In this document: one piece after another, positions 38,526 through 48,101 of the stretch
Layout of the letters: the number at the start of each line of letters is the position of its first letter
Position numbering within the stretch: the first letter of the stretch is position 1
Source: Massilia sp. PAMC28688
Lineage (GTDB): Bacteria > Pseudomonadota > Gammaproteobacteria > Burkholderiales > Burkholderiaceae_D
Direction: 5' to 3'
Length of the DNA: 64,000 nt
Assembly (NCBI RefSeq): GCF_019443445.1
Contig: NZ_CP080378.1
Span: 682,001 to 746,000 of the forward strand
The notes under the pieces: model-generated
What the model was told of the DNA's origin: nothing
What the model saw: only the letters and a program-made list of their open reading frames with translations
The model's database searches: none
Program-made: the position numbers and the translations under genes

Positions 38526-41282
38526 ATGACCGCCACCTCCCTTACCGCCTGCTCGCGCTTTTACCAACGCTGGCTGGCCGCCGATGCCGCGCGCGCGGCC
38601 CAGATCGACGAACTGGTGCGCTCGCCCCTGTCCAGCCTGGACCTGGAGGCGGCCCTGGAACGGCAGCGCGCGGCTGCCAGTCCGCCCCTGCCCCTGCCGC
38701 GCGCCATGCGGCGCCTGCGCAACCTGCTGGTGTGCGGCCTGATCCGGCGCGACCTTGACGGCCAGGCCGACCTGGCCGAAGTGGTGGCGGCCATGACCGG
38801 CTTTGCCGACTTTGCCATCCGCACCCAGCTGGCCGCCCTCATGGCCGAGATGGTGGCCAGCCATGGCACCCCGATGGGACACGAGTCAAGCCTGCCCCAG
38901 GAAATGATGGTGCTGGCCATGGGCAAGCAGGGTGGCGGCGAACTGAATGTCTCGTCCGACATCGACCTCATCTTCGTGTACCCGGAAGATGGCGAGACGC
39001 GCGTGGCCGACGCCGCCCAGCGCCAGCTGTCGAACCATGAATTCTTCACGCGCCTGGGCAAAAAGCTGATTGCCGCCCTGTCCGAGATCATCGAAGATGG
39101 CTTTACCTTCCGGGTCGACATGGCGCTGCGGCCCAACGGCGCATCCGGCCCGCTCGTGGCCAGCCTGAACATGGTGGAGGAATACCTGATTGTCCAGGGA
39201 CGCGAATGGGAGCGCTACGCCTGGGTCAAGGCGCGCGCCGTGACCGGCACCGAGGCCGACATTGCCGCCCTCGACGCCATCGTGCGCCCCTTTGTCTTTC
39301 GCCGCTACCTGGACTTTGGCGTGATCGACGCCATCCGCAACATGCACGCCCAGATCCGCGCCGAGGTGGGGCGCCAGGAACGCCTGCACCCGGACCGCAG
39401 CAACAACGTCAAGCTCGGACGGGGCGGCATCCGCGAAATTGAATTTTTGGCCCAGGTCTTCCAGCTCATTCGCGGCGGACGCGACGCCGCCCTGCGCGAG
39501 CGCTCCACCCGCGCCACCTTGCGCGTGCTGGCCGAGAAGGACTTGCTGCCGGCCGAGACGGTCGAGCGCCTGCTGGCCGCCTATACCTTCCTGCGCAACC
39601 TGGAACACCGCCTCCAATACATCGATGACGCCCAGACCCACACGGTGCCTGCCGGCGAGGCCGAACGGGCCACCCTGGCGCGCATGATGCAGCTGCCCGA
39701 CAGCGCCACCCTGCTGGCGCGCCTGGACCAGGAGCGCGCCTTCGTGGCCGCCCAGTTCGACGCCATTTTCAGCGACAAGGCCAAGGGCGAGGGCGAGGCC
39801 GACGACGTCGATCCGCAAAGTTCGCACGCCCTGGCCGACTTGGACCGGCAGGAAGCGATCCAGGACCGCATGGCGCAGCTGGCCTTTGACGACCCGGCCG
39901 CCGCGGCTCGGCGCCTGATGGCGACCTGGCAGAGTCCGCGCATCCAGGCCCTGCCCGAAGCCTCGCGCACCCGCCTGCTGGCCCTGGTCAATGCCGCCCT
40001 GCCCCTGATCGCCCGGACCGCGGCCGATCCCGGCGCCGGCAGTGCCAGCGCCACCCTCGGCCGCCTGCTCGACTTTTTTGAAGCCATCGCGCGCCGGTCG
40101 GCCTACCTGTCGCTGCTGACCGAATACCCGCACACGCTCGAGCGCGTGATCCGCATGATGTACGCCAGCGGCTGGGCCGCGACCTTCCTGACCAAGCACC
40201 CCATCGTGCTAGACGAACTGCTCGACGACGGCATGCGCCACACCCTGCCCGATTACGGCCAGCTGGCCATCGACCTGCGGGCCCAGCTGGCCGAAAGCGA
40301 GGGCGACACCGAGCGCCAGATGGACATCCTGCGCGAAGCCCACCACGCCCAGCAGTTCCGCCTGCTGGCCATGGACCTGGCCGGCGACCTGTCGGTGGAA
40401 AAGCTGGCCGACCACTTGTCGCTGCTGGCCGACATCATCGTCGCCGCCACCATCGACGCGGCCTGGAACACCGTGGCCACGCGCCACCGCGAGGTGCCGC
40501 GCTTTGCCGTCATTGCTTACGGCAAGCTGGGTGGCAAGGAACTGGGCTATGTGTCCGACCTCGACGTCATCTTCCTGTTCGACGACGACGACCAGGAAGC
40601 GCCGGGAAACTACGCGCGGCTGGCGCAGCGCTTCATTACCTGGATGACCGCGACCACCTCGGCCGGCATGCTGTTTGACATCGATACCGCGCTGCGCCCG
40701 GACGGCGCCAGCGGCATGCTGGTGTCGTCGGTGCAAGCCTTTGAGCGCTACCAGGACAATGCGGCCTGGCTGTGGGAACACCAGGCGCTGACCCGGGCGC
40801 GCTTTTGTGCCGGTGACGCCGCCATCGGCGAGCGCTTCGAAGCCATCCGCGCGCGCGTATTGCGCAAGGACCGCGCCGCCAAGGAAGAGGAGCTGAAACA
40901 GGAAGTGCGCAAGATGCGGCGCAAGATGCGCGAAGCCTACCCCAACCGCACCGCCCAGTTCGATCTCAAGCACGACGAGGGCGGCATGATCGACATTGAA
41001 TTCATCGTCCAGTACCTGGTGCTGCGCCACGCGGCCCAGTACCCGCAGCTCACCATCAATATCGGCAATATTGCGCTGCTGCGCATGTTCGGCGAACTGG
41101 GGCTGATCGATGCCGCGCTGGCGCTGGCCGTGGGCGACGCTTACCGCACCTTGCGCCGCCTGCAGCACCAGCTGCGCCTGCAGGGGCGCGACAATGCCCG
41201 GATCGACCCGGCCAAGGTGGAGCAGCACGCCGCCGCCGTGCGCGCCTTGTGGGATGCCTGCCTGGGCCCGGACATGGCCTAG
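38526..41282 (+). CDS. glnE: Glutamine-synthetase adenylyltransferase/deadenylylase GlnE
   Basis: A 918-aa bifunctional enzyme that adds AMP to glutamine synthetase or removes it. Two nucleotidyltransferase domains are clear: ELNVSSDIDLIFVYPEDGET in the N-terminal half (deadenylylase) and KELGYVSDLDVIFLFDDDDQ in the C-terminal half (adenylylase). GGIREIEFLAQVFQL and EGGMIDIEFIVQYLV are the helical-domain motifs that follow each. I chose the ATG at 38526 (MTATSLTACSRFYQRW); an upstream 49-codon extension is unlike the family. It is divergent from yhdP. Its substrate GlnA is encoded in the same window. Confidence 0.95.
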   Translation: MTATSLTACSRFYQRWLAADAARAAQIDELVRSPLSSLDLEAALERQRAAASPPLPLPRAMRRLRNLLVCGLIRRDLDGQADLAEVVAAMTGFADFAIRTQLAALMAEMVASHGTPMGHESSLPQEMMVLAMGKQGGGELNVSSDIDLIFVYPEDGETRVADAAQRQLSNHEFFTRLGKKLIAALSEIIEDGFTFRVDMALRPNGASGPLVASLNMVEEYLIVQGREWERYAWVKARAVTGTEADIAALDAIVRPFVFRRYLDFGVIDAIRNMHAQIRAEVGRQERLHPDRSNNVKLGRGGIREIEFLAQVFQLIRGGRDAALRERSTRATLRVLAEKDLLPAETVERLLAAYTFLRNLEHRLQYIDDAQTHTVPAGEAERATLARMMQLPDSATLLARLDQERAFVAAQFDAIFSDKAKGEGEADDVDPQSSHALADLDRQEAIQDRMAQLAFDDPAAAARRLMATWQSPRIQALPEASRTRLLALVNAALPLIARTAADPGAGSASATLGRLLDFFEAIARRSAYLSLLTEYPHTLERVIRMMYASGWAATFLTKHPIVLDELLDDGMRHTLPDYGQLAIDLRAQLAESEGDTERQMDILREAHHAQQFRLLAMDLAGDLSVEKLADHLSLLADIIVAATIDAAWNTVATRHREVPRFAVIAYGKLGGKELGYVSDLDVIFLFDDDDQEAPGNYARLAQRFITWMTATTSAGMLFDIDTALRPDGASGMLVSSVQAFERYQDNAAWLWEHQALTRARFCAGDAAIGERFEAIRARVLRKDRAAKEEELKQEVRKMRRKMREAYPNRTAQFDLKHDEGGMIDIEFIVQYLVLRHAAQYPQLTINIGNIALLRMFGELGLIDAALALAVGDAYRTLRRLQHQLRLQGRDNARIDPAKVEQHAAAVRALWDACLGPDMA

Positions 41283-41402
41283 TCACGCCGCCTCCCGCGC
41301 GCCGGCGCGTGCCAGCGAAGCGCGGCCCGGCGCCGGGCTCGGGGCGGGGGCGCCTTCCCCGCCTATGTCCTCGTTTTTGCTCGCCCCTCGCTTGCGCGCC
41401 GC

Positions 41403-41438
41403 AAAAAAAAACCGCACACCAGGCAGGCATGCGGTTTT
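41403..41438 (-). terminator. Intrinsic terminator between glnE and a TonB receptor
   Basis: ACCGCA (41411-41416) pairs with TGCGGT (41430-41435), extended by A-T pairs, with a 13-nt loop. Nine A on the left become the U tract for the minus-strand receptor gene. The right side has only four T, so it works mainly leftward. Confidence 0.7.
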
Positions 41439-41483
41439 GGGTGCCGGCGGAAGCGGCTGTCGCCGCCCCGCTTCAGCCAGTCA

Positions 41484-44273
41484 TCAGAACGAGTACTCAG
41501 CCGCAACCTTGATCGAACGTGGACGCAGCGCGTAACCGCCGCGCAGGTCAACCGGTGCCGACGTCTTCAAGGCATTGCGCACGTTGACGGTTAGGCGCGT
41601 ATTCTTGAACCCCGAGTACACGAAGTTCAGGTCGGTCCGCATGGACGCAGCCGTGTAGCATGGCAGGTCGTCGGTTGGTTTGACGTTCTTGATGCAGCCG
41701 GCTTCGTTCCAGCGTGCCTCGTCGGTCTCGTCGAAGTTCAGTTCGGTGCGCGACGTACGGTTGATGCGCACGCTCGTGGCGAACGTGCCCTTCTTCCACA
41801 CCGCCGACAGCACATTGGTGTACTTCGGATTGCCGCGCAGACCAATCGTGTTCGGGCGGAAAGCACCGGCATCGATGTCCCACTCCTGCAGCTTGAGCGC
41901 GATGGTCGACATCAGGCCTACGGTCAGGGTGCCGTTGGCGCCCATGTTCAGGCGCCCCGACAGATCCAGGTCGATGCCCGAGGTGAGGGTCTTGCCGAAG
42001 TTCTCATAGCTCAACAGCAGCGACTGGATATTACCGTTGGTAAATGCCAGGTTGGCGCCGGGGCTGAGCACGTTGGCGCGATCGGCCAGGCGGCGGTCGG
42101 TATCGCTGACGGGGTTGCGCACGATGAACTGGCTGTACGGCGCATTGTCTTCACGCTGCAGAACATAGCTGACCGGGCGGTAGGCAATCTCGTCTTCGCG
42201 CTCGATGCGGTAGTAATCCATCGCAAAATTCACGTTCTTGACTGGCTCGGCGACAAAGCCCAGCGTCAGGCTCTTCGAGGTTTCAGGCTTGAGCGACGAG
42301 CTCGACGAAATCATGGCCGGCACCGACGTCAGGCAGCCCGAGTTGTAGGCCACGGTGGCGTCCGAACGGTCGGTGCTGGTGCCCGTCGCCAGAATGTCGC
42401 GGATGCGGGTGGCGGTATCGCAGCGCTTGGGGTCGAGCGTGCTGTTGAAAAAGCCGGTCAGGCCAACCTTGCCCAGCGTTTCCGGAATGTTCGGGGCGCG
42501 GAAGCCGCCGGCCACCGTACCACGCAGCAACACCTTCGGCGTGACGGTGTAGCGCACGCCCACTTTTGGCGAGACGTGGCCGTCAAAGCCGTCGGCCTTG
42601 TCGGCGCGCAGCGCAGCATTGACCACCAGCTTCTTGGTCACTGGCGCATCCAGTTCCAGGAACACGGCCGACAGATCGCGCTGGCCGTCGATGAACAGCG
42701 AACCGCGGCCGATGATTTCAGCGTTGACCACGTTGTCGGTCGACTTGATGTACATCGATTCGCGGCGGAACTCGCCACCGATGGCGAACGACAGCGGACC
42801 ACCCGCCAGGGTCATGACTTCGCCGGTCAGCTTGCCGTCCACGAAATCCTGGGAAATCTTGGCATCGGTGCCGATGACGGGGAACATGCGGTCCAGCAGT
42901 TCCTGGCTGTTCGGGCCGCCAATGACATACTCACCGGAAGACACGGCTGCCGGGAAACGGTCGCGGTGGGCGCCATGATCGCGCGATTCCGCATCGCCAC
43001 CGACGCGGCCAGCTGCCACTTCCCACTCAAAGCCAAAGCGCTCGATCGGGCCATTGATGCCGGCCATCACGCGGTACTGGTTCGCTTCGGACGGCGACTT
43101 CCACATGTCGAGGTTGTCCATGAAGCGGTAATCGATACCCACCGGGAACGAGTACGGGTTGGCAGGATTGCCTACTGCCAGCTTGGGCTTGGCAACCGAT
43201 TCCGACCGCTTCAGGTAGCCGTTGAACCAGTTGGTTGGCGAACCGGCAGCGTTGGCGTACGGCAGCGAGCGGTATTCTGTTTTCGTGGTCGAGTAGGCAA
43301 CTTCGGCAAAGCCGCGCATTTCCGAACCAAGCTTGAATTTGGCCTGGCTGAAGAAATTCAGGCGCTCGGCGCTGTCGGAGGACTGGGTGATGCCGGTCAG
43401 GTCGCTGGTGCACAGGCCGGCGGTGTTGACGCGGCTGGCAGGGCAGCTGGCCACGGCGGTGCGGATGGCGGCACGGGTGCCGGCGCGCGGCTCGTTCAGG
43501 TTGCCGGGGAAGGAAAACAGGCTGGGGTCGCCGAACGCAGGGCTCACATACTTCTTGTGCCAGGCCGGGTAGCTGCCAATAATTTCGTTCTGCATGTAGC
43601 CGTGGCGCTTATAGGCTTCCAGGTTGGCGAACACGTTGAAGCCATCCGCTTCCAGGTTACCGAAGCCGCCCACCAGGCCGGCGGTCTGCTGGCCGCCAAA
43701 CTTGTGGCTCTGCGGACGCTCGATGCTGCCCGACACGCCGATACCCTGGTAGGTGCTGCGGGTGATGATGTTGATCACGCCCGACATCGCATCGGAACCA
43801 TAAATGGCCGAGGCGCCATCCTTGAGCACTTCGACGCGCTCGATCACGTCGGCGGGAATCGAGTCGACGTTGACGAAGACATCCTGGCCACCATCGGCAA
43901 ACGCGTAGTTCGAGACGCGCCGGCCATTGACCAGCACCAGCGTGGCGCCCTTGCCCAGGCCGCGCATGGAGGCGCCCGAGGCGCCGCGCGCAAAGCTGGT
44001 GGCGCTGCCGTCGTCGCGCAGGGTGCCGGTGTCGAACGAGGTCAGCGTGTCGAGCACCTGGCGCACGGTCGTCGCGCCGGTGGCCTTGATCTCTTCGCGG
44101 CGCAGGACCGTCACCGGCGAAGCGGTTTCGGAATCGATGCGCTTGATGTTCGAACCGGTCACGACCACTTTCTGGATCGGCGCGGTGTCGGCTTGTGCCA
44201 GTGCGTACTGCGAAGTGGCCAGCGTCATCGCCACGGCAAGAACGCTTTTCTTCAGGATGAATTGCTTAGTCAA
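41484..44273 (-). CDS. TonB-dependent outer-membrane receptor (TTG start)
   Basis: A 929-aa receptor. I use the TTG at 44273: GGAG lies 5 nt ahead and it gives a clean signal peptide (MTKQFILKKSVLAVAMTLAT, then SQYALAQ). The in-frame ATG 40 codons earlier has no signal peptide after it. The mature N terminus reads IQKVVVTGSNIKRIDSETAS. The plug contains ASMRGLGKGATLVLVNGRRV and EVLKDGASAIYGSDAMSGVIN. The barrel ends in SIKVAAEYSF. It shares its class with the receptor at 28957 but not close identity. Ligand unknown. Confidence 0.9.
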   Translation of the reverse strand: MTKQFILKKSVLAVAMTLATSQYALAQADTAPIQKVVVTGSNIKRIDSETASPVTVLRREEIKATGATTVRQVLDTLTSFDTGTLRDDGSATSFARGASGASMRGLGKGATLVLVNGRRVSNYAFADGGQDVFVNVDSIPADVIERVEVLKDGASAIYGSDAMSGVINIITRSTYQGIGVSGSIERPQSHKFGGQQTAGLVGGFGNLEADGFNVFANLEAYKRHGYMQNEIIGSYPAWHKKYVSPAFGDPSLFSFPGNLNEPRAGTRAAIRTAVASCPASRVNTAGLCTSDLTGITQSSDSAERLNFFSQAKFKLGSEMRGFAEVAYSTTKTEYRSLPYANAAGSPTNWFNGYLKRSESVAKPKLAVGNPANPYSFPVGIDYRFMDNLDMWKSPSEANQYRVMAGINGPIERFGFEWEVAAGRVGGDAESRDHGAHRDRFPAAVSSGEYVIGGPNSQELLDRMFPVIGTDAKISQDFVDGKLTGEVMTLAGGPLSFAIGGEFRRESMYIKSTDNVVNAEIIGRGSLFIDGQRDLSAVFLELDAPVTKKLVVNAALRADKADGFDGHVSPKVGVRYTVTPKVLLRGTVAGGFRAPNIPETLGKVGLTGFFNSTLDPKRCDTATRIRDILATGTSTDRSDATVAYNSGCLTSVPAMISSSSSLKPETSKSLTLGFVAEPVKNVNFAMDYYRIEREDEIAYRPVSYVLQREDNAPYSQFIVRNPVSDTDRRLADRANVLSPGANLAFTNGNIQSLLLSYENFGKTLTSGIDLDLSGRLNMGANGTLTVGLMSTIALKLQEWDIDAGAFRPNTIGLRGNPKYTNVLSAVWKKGTFATSVRINRTSRTELNFDETDEARWNEAGCIKNVKPTDDLPCYTAASMRTDLNFVYSGFKNTRLTVNVRNALKTSAPVDLRGGYALRPRSIKVAAEYSF

Positions 44274-44975
44274 AGGTAGCTCCGTTGTCGGCGTCCCTTG
44301 TAAGGACGCCTGTCTTTTATAGTGATAGTGGTTGGTAAGCCTGTGCGGACACGAAGTTCGCGTTTCCGGATCCACCCCGCTGGACTGCTTCACGGCAAAC
44401 TGGCCATCGTTTCAATTGCATGGCGAGCGACCGTGCGCCCTCTGGGCCGACATGGAAGTTTTTATGGTAGCCGATGGCATATGCATACGACCACCCCTTC
44501 GCGCCACGTCGATATGAGTTTGCCAAAAAGTGTTGTTATTCTGCATTTTCGAACAGCGCTGCGTTACCAATCCGGGGTCTGCCATGCATACTGCATAGAC
44601 AACTTGTCAGACCCGTGGCTCGCTCCGAGCGTTAAAGCACGGCGACAATTTGGATTTGTCATGTCAAGAACGATGCTGTGTCGGATGGAAACTTGGTGCA
44701 CGGCATTGCTTTTGTGCACCGGGGACCCGAGAGATTGCTAACGCGACCACCAGTATTGACGGGCACCGTTTGATGAAACTGCATCGATTTACGTATCCGT
44801 CAAGTGGCACGCGTTACGAATGCGGGAAATGTTGTTTCTTGACCGTAAAGATTGCGTATGGATTGACATCAAATTGCAATAATGTTGTGATACTGCACGG
44901 TGAAAATTGTACATATAAACAATTCCCCCATAGGCTTCACAGCCGTTTAAGCTAAATATTGAAAAGGAAATAGGA
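44274..44975. other. 700-bp AT-richer divergent intergenic region
   Basis: This separates two divergent TonB receptors. It should hold both promoters and is clearly poorer in GC than the flanking genes. TTGACA occurs at 44863-44868, but no well-spaced -10 follows. ATTGTACA (near 44907) also occurs upstream of the other Oar-like receptor (about 55276-55283). A 139-codon plus frame (44322-44741) has no family features and I do not call it. The ribosome site AAGGAAATAGGA precedes the receptor at 44976. Confidence 0.5.
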
Positions 44976-47900
44976 ATGGATAACAAAGCACTCGGTCACT
45001 CAGTGGTGCGTCGCACCGCTGTAGCGATCGCTGCCAGCTTGCTGGTTGCATCCGTCTCGTACGCTCAGCAAGCTGAGGGTTCGATCTACGGTAAGGCCGC
45101 CGCCGGCCAGAAGATCACCATTACCAGCGTTGACACCAACAGCACGCGCCAGATCGTGGCCGATGCCAATGGTTCGTTTACGCAAGCCAAGCTCCCACCA
45201 GGCAACTACACCGTCACCAGCAATGGCGTGACACGTGAAGTCACCGTTGCCATTGGTACCGGTACCCAGGTGATCCTTGCCGGTTCCGACACCCCGCAGC
45301 GCGTGGTCATTTCGCGCAAGCGCAACCCGATTGACGTGTCCAGCGTCGAGACCACCACCGTGTTCACCGCCGAGCAAATGCGCGCGCTGCCAGTGGCACG
45401 TGACGTGAACGCTATCGCTACCCTGGCACCAGGCGTGGTCAAGGGCGACGGCGACCTCGGTAACGGCGGCCTGCCTGCATTCGCCGGCGCTTCGGTAGCG
45501 GAAAACGGCTACTACATCAACGGCTTTGACGTCACTAACATTCGTACCTTCCTTTCCTATGCCAACCTGCCGTTTGACGCCATCGGCTCGCAGCAGGTCA
45601 AGGTCGGCGGCTATGGCGCCGAATACGGCCGTTCGCTCGGTGGCGTGATTTCGATCTCCACCAAGCGCGGCACCAACACCTGGCAAGGCGGCGCATCGCT
45701 GTACTGGTCGCCTGAAGCACTGCAAGGACGCGGCCGCAATGTTGTTGACCTTGATCCAGCCCATAATGACCAGGTCACTGGCGAAGCTGGCTATACGGTC
45801 TATAACCGTTTTAACCGCGACACCGACCTGACAGCTAACGTCTATGCCGGTGGCCCGATCATCAAGGACAAGCTGTTCGTGTTTGGCGTGATTGAGGGCC
45901 GCCGTGATAGCTGGGATCGTTTTGATCAGACGGGCAGCACCAAGAACCTGTCGAATCAGCCAAACGGCATGATCAAGGTAGACTTTACCCCTAACGATGC
46001 ACATCGTTTCGAATTTACTGGCATCACCAACAAGACTAAACGGGAAGTGCTTGATTACACGCTGCCCGCAGGACGCTATGCAACGAGCCACGTCGGCCAA
46101 GGTGCAGCCAGCACCATCACCGGCGGCGGCCATACACTGATCGCGAAATACACCGGCTACCTCACCGATAATCTCACGCTGTCCGTGTTGGGCGGCAAGG
46201 TCGAGGACATGGTAACGAAGACAGTTGGTGCGCGCGAGCAGGGCCAGGATTGCCCAGTTGTCTACGACCTGGGCCTGGTCCCACTTGGTTGCTGGGCCTT
46301 TGACAATTTCCCAGGTTCGGTACGCGACTTCACCCGTCCTGACGACAAAGACACCCGTAAAGCGTTCCGCGTCGACGCAGACTACGTTCTGGGTAACCAT
46401 ACGCTGCGCGCTGGCGTCGATAACCAGGAATTTGCTTCCTTGGCAGCAGGCACCCTGACTTACTCGGGTGGCGTTTACTGGCGTTATTTCCAGGCGAACT
46501 CGGCCGGCACGGTCAATGGCGTTGTTGGCGCAGTAGCTCCTAACGGCATTTATGTGCGCCGCCGCGACGGCTTCTCGACTTCCGGCGAGTTCAAGGTCGA
46601 GAACAAGGCATATTACCTGGAAGATACCTACAAGGGAATCAAGAACGTTACCCTGTATGGTGGTCTGCGGTGGGAATCGTTCGACAACAAGAATGGCGAT
46701 GGCGTCAGCTTCGTCAAGGCTGACAACCTGTTCGCACCGCGCCTGGGCGCAGCTTGGGACGTGAACGGTGATGCGTCGATGAAAGTGTATGCGAATGCCG
46801 GTCGCTATTATATTCCGGTCGCTGCCAACACCAACATCCGTGCCACCCGTGGCGAGGCTTCGTCAACCCGCTTCTTCTCGTTTAACGGCAAGGATCCACG
46901 CACTGGCGCTCCGCTGAATCTGGGTTCTGAAATCGGCGTTGCCAGCATCGTTGGTGACGGTAGCCTGGCCGATCCAGCAACGATTGCTGACACAAATCTG
47001 CAGCCAATGTCACAAGACGAGTTCATCTTGGGCCTGCAAAAGAACATCGCCAAAGGCTGGACGGTGGGCGTCAAGGGTACGCACCGTAAGGTCAACAACG
47101 GCATGGACGACTACTGCTCGCACTTGGCCTTTGAGAACTATGCTGAAGACAAAGGCTTCACCAACTTCGATTCGGGCACCATGGCCGGCTGTATTCTCGT
47201 TAATCCTGGCCAGGATGTTACGCTGAATGTCGACCTGGAAAATAATGGCACACTCAAGCCAGTGACTTTCCCGGCAAGCTATATTGGTCTGGGGCAGTAC
47301 ACCCGCAAGTATGATGCTATCGAGTTCTCCGCTGACCGTCCATTTGACGGCAAGTGGAACCTGAACGCTTCATACACCTGGTCGCGTACCAAGGGTACCG
47401 CGGAAGGCTATGTCAATTCGGTCATCAACCAGGAAGACGCCGGCGTTTCGCAGGACTTCGACTTCCCATCGCTCGATGACGGCGCAGACGGCTACACCTC
47501 CAACGACCGCACGCATGTGTTCAAGGTCTATGGTAACTACATGCTCAACGACACACTGCGTGTGGGCATGAACGGCACGGTTTCTTCGGGTCGCCCAACC
47601 AGCTGCATCGGTTTTGTTCCTCACACTGCAGCGGACTACTCCGATGCACGTAACTACACCACTGCATCCTCGTACTACTGCCTGAATAATCAGGGTCAGT
47701 CAGTCCTGGGGCAGCGCGGTACGGCTGGCCGTACCCCATGGAACGGCACGCTGGACATGAACGTCGCTTATATGCCTAAGCTGGCCAAAGGCCGCCTGAC
47801 GCTGCAGATGGATGTGTTTAACGTATTCGACTCGCAGCAAGTTAGCGAGTGGAATGAGACGCGCGATTACAGCCGCGCAACGACGTCTGCCACCGAAGGC

Positions 47901-47981
47901 AAGTTGAACCCGAACTACCAGCGTCCGACGCAGTTCCAGTCGCCACGGACGGTGCGTGTCACGGCACGTTACGAGTTCTAA
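44976..47981 (+). CDS. Oar-like TonB-dependent receptor with N-terminal carboxypeptidase-type domain
   Basis: A 1001-aa outer-membrane protein. After a signal peptide (ending SVSYA) comes a small beta-sandwich module (about residues 35-95: GSIYGKAAAGQKITITSVDT, ADANGSFTQAKLPPGNYTVT) of the carboxypeptidase-regulatory-like kind. The plug (ENGYYINGFDVTNIRTFLSY, VKVGGYGAEYGRSLGGVISI) and a large barrel follow, ending RTVRVTARYEF. This is the Oar arrangement; such receptors are linked to peptide or protein uptake or secretion, the ligand being unknown. Third positions carry more A/T (CCA, GTT, GCT) than neighbouring genes, which could mean high expression or different origin. Confidence 0.92.
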   Translation: MDNKALGHSVVRRTAVAIAASLLVASVSYAQQAEGSIYGKAAAGQKITITSVDTNSTRQIVADANGSFTQAKLPPGNYTVTSNGVTREVTVAIGTGTQVILAGSDTPQRVVISRKRNPIDVSSVETTTVFTAEQMRALPVARDVNAIATLAPGVVKGDGDLGNGGLPAFAGASVAENGYYINGFDVTNIRTFLSYANLPFDAIGSQQVKVGGYGAEYGRSLGGVISISTKRGTNTWQGGASLYWSPEALQGRGRNVVDLDPAHNDQVTGEAGYTVYNRFNRDTDLTANVYAGGPIIKDKLFVFGVIEGRRDSWDRFDQTGSTKNLSNQPNGMIKVDFTPNDAHRFEFTGITNKTKREVLDYTLPAGRYATSHVGQGAASTITGGGHTLIAKYTGYLTDNLTLSVLGGKVEDMVTKTVGAREQGQDCPVVYDLGLVPLGCWAFDNFPGSVRDFTRPDDKDTRKAFRVDADYVLGNHTLRAGVDNQEFASLAAGTLTYSGGVYWRYFQANSAGTVNGVVGAVAPNGIYVRRRDGFSTSGEFKVENKAYYLEDTYKGIKNVTLYGGLRWESFDNKNGDGVSFVKADNLFAPRLGAAWDVNGDASMKVYANAGRYYIPVAANTNIRATRGEASSTRFFSFNGKDPRTGAPLNLGSEIGVASIVGDGSLADPATIADTNLQPMSQDEFILGLQKNIAKGWTVGVKGTHRKVNNGMDDYCSHLAFENYAEDKGFTNFDSGTMAGCILVNPGQDVTLNVDLENNGTLKPVTFPASYIGLGQYTRKYDAIEFSADRPFDGKWNLNASYTWSRTKGTAEGYVNSVINQEDAGVSQDFDFPSLDDGADGYTSNDRTHVFKVYGNYMLNDTLRVGMNGTVSSGRPTSCIGFVPHTAADYSDARNYTTASSYYCLNNQGQSVLGQRGTAGRTPWNGTLDMNVAYMPKLAKGRLTLQMDVFNVFDSQQVSEWNETRDYSRATTSATEGKLNPNYQRPTQFQSPRTVRVTARYEF

Positions 47982-48002
47982 AGTCTCGCTCTCCGCACTT
48001 GA

Positions 48003-48028
48003 AAGGCCGCCTTCGGGCGGTCTTTTTT
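48003..48028 (+). terminator. Intrinsic terminator after the Oar-like receptor
   Basis: An 8-bp stem with a TTCG loop (CCGCC-TTCG-GGCGG core) followed by seven T, 20 bp after the stop codon. Confidence 0.9.
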
Positions 48029-48056
48029 TATGTGCGCCCATGCTGGGCGCACATAA
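48029..48056. repeat. Perfect inverted repeat between two terminators
   Basis: TATGTGCGCCCA and TGGGCGCACATA pair exactly around TGC. It lies between the plus-strand terminator of the receptor and the minus-strand terminator of gap, and can act as a further bidirectional hairpin. Confidence 0.7.
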
Positions 48057-48080
48057 AAAAACGCCCCGAAGGGCGTTTTA
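48054..48080 (-). terminator. Intrinsic terminator after gap
   Basis: ACGCCC and GGGCGT, extended by A-T pairs, form a stem with loop TTCG on the minus strand; seven T follow. It lies 22 bp past the gap stop. Confidence 0.85.
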
Positions 48081-48101
48081 CATGTTCCTGCTTGCAGCGA
48101 A

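Noticed and set aside
44322..44741. 139-codon plus frame between the divergent TonB receptors
   Set aside because: Its composition and lack of motif or ribosome site fit a chance frame in a regulatory region.
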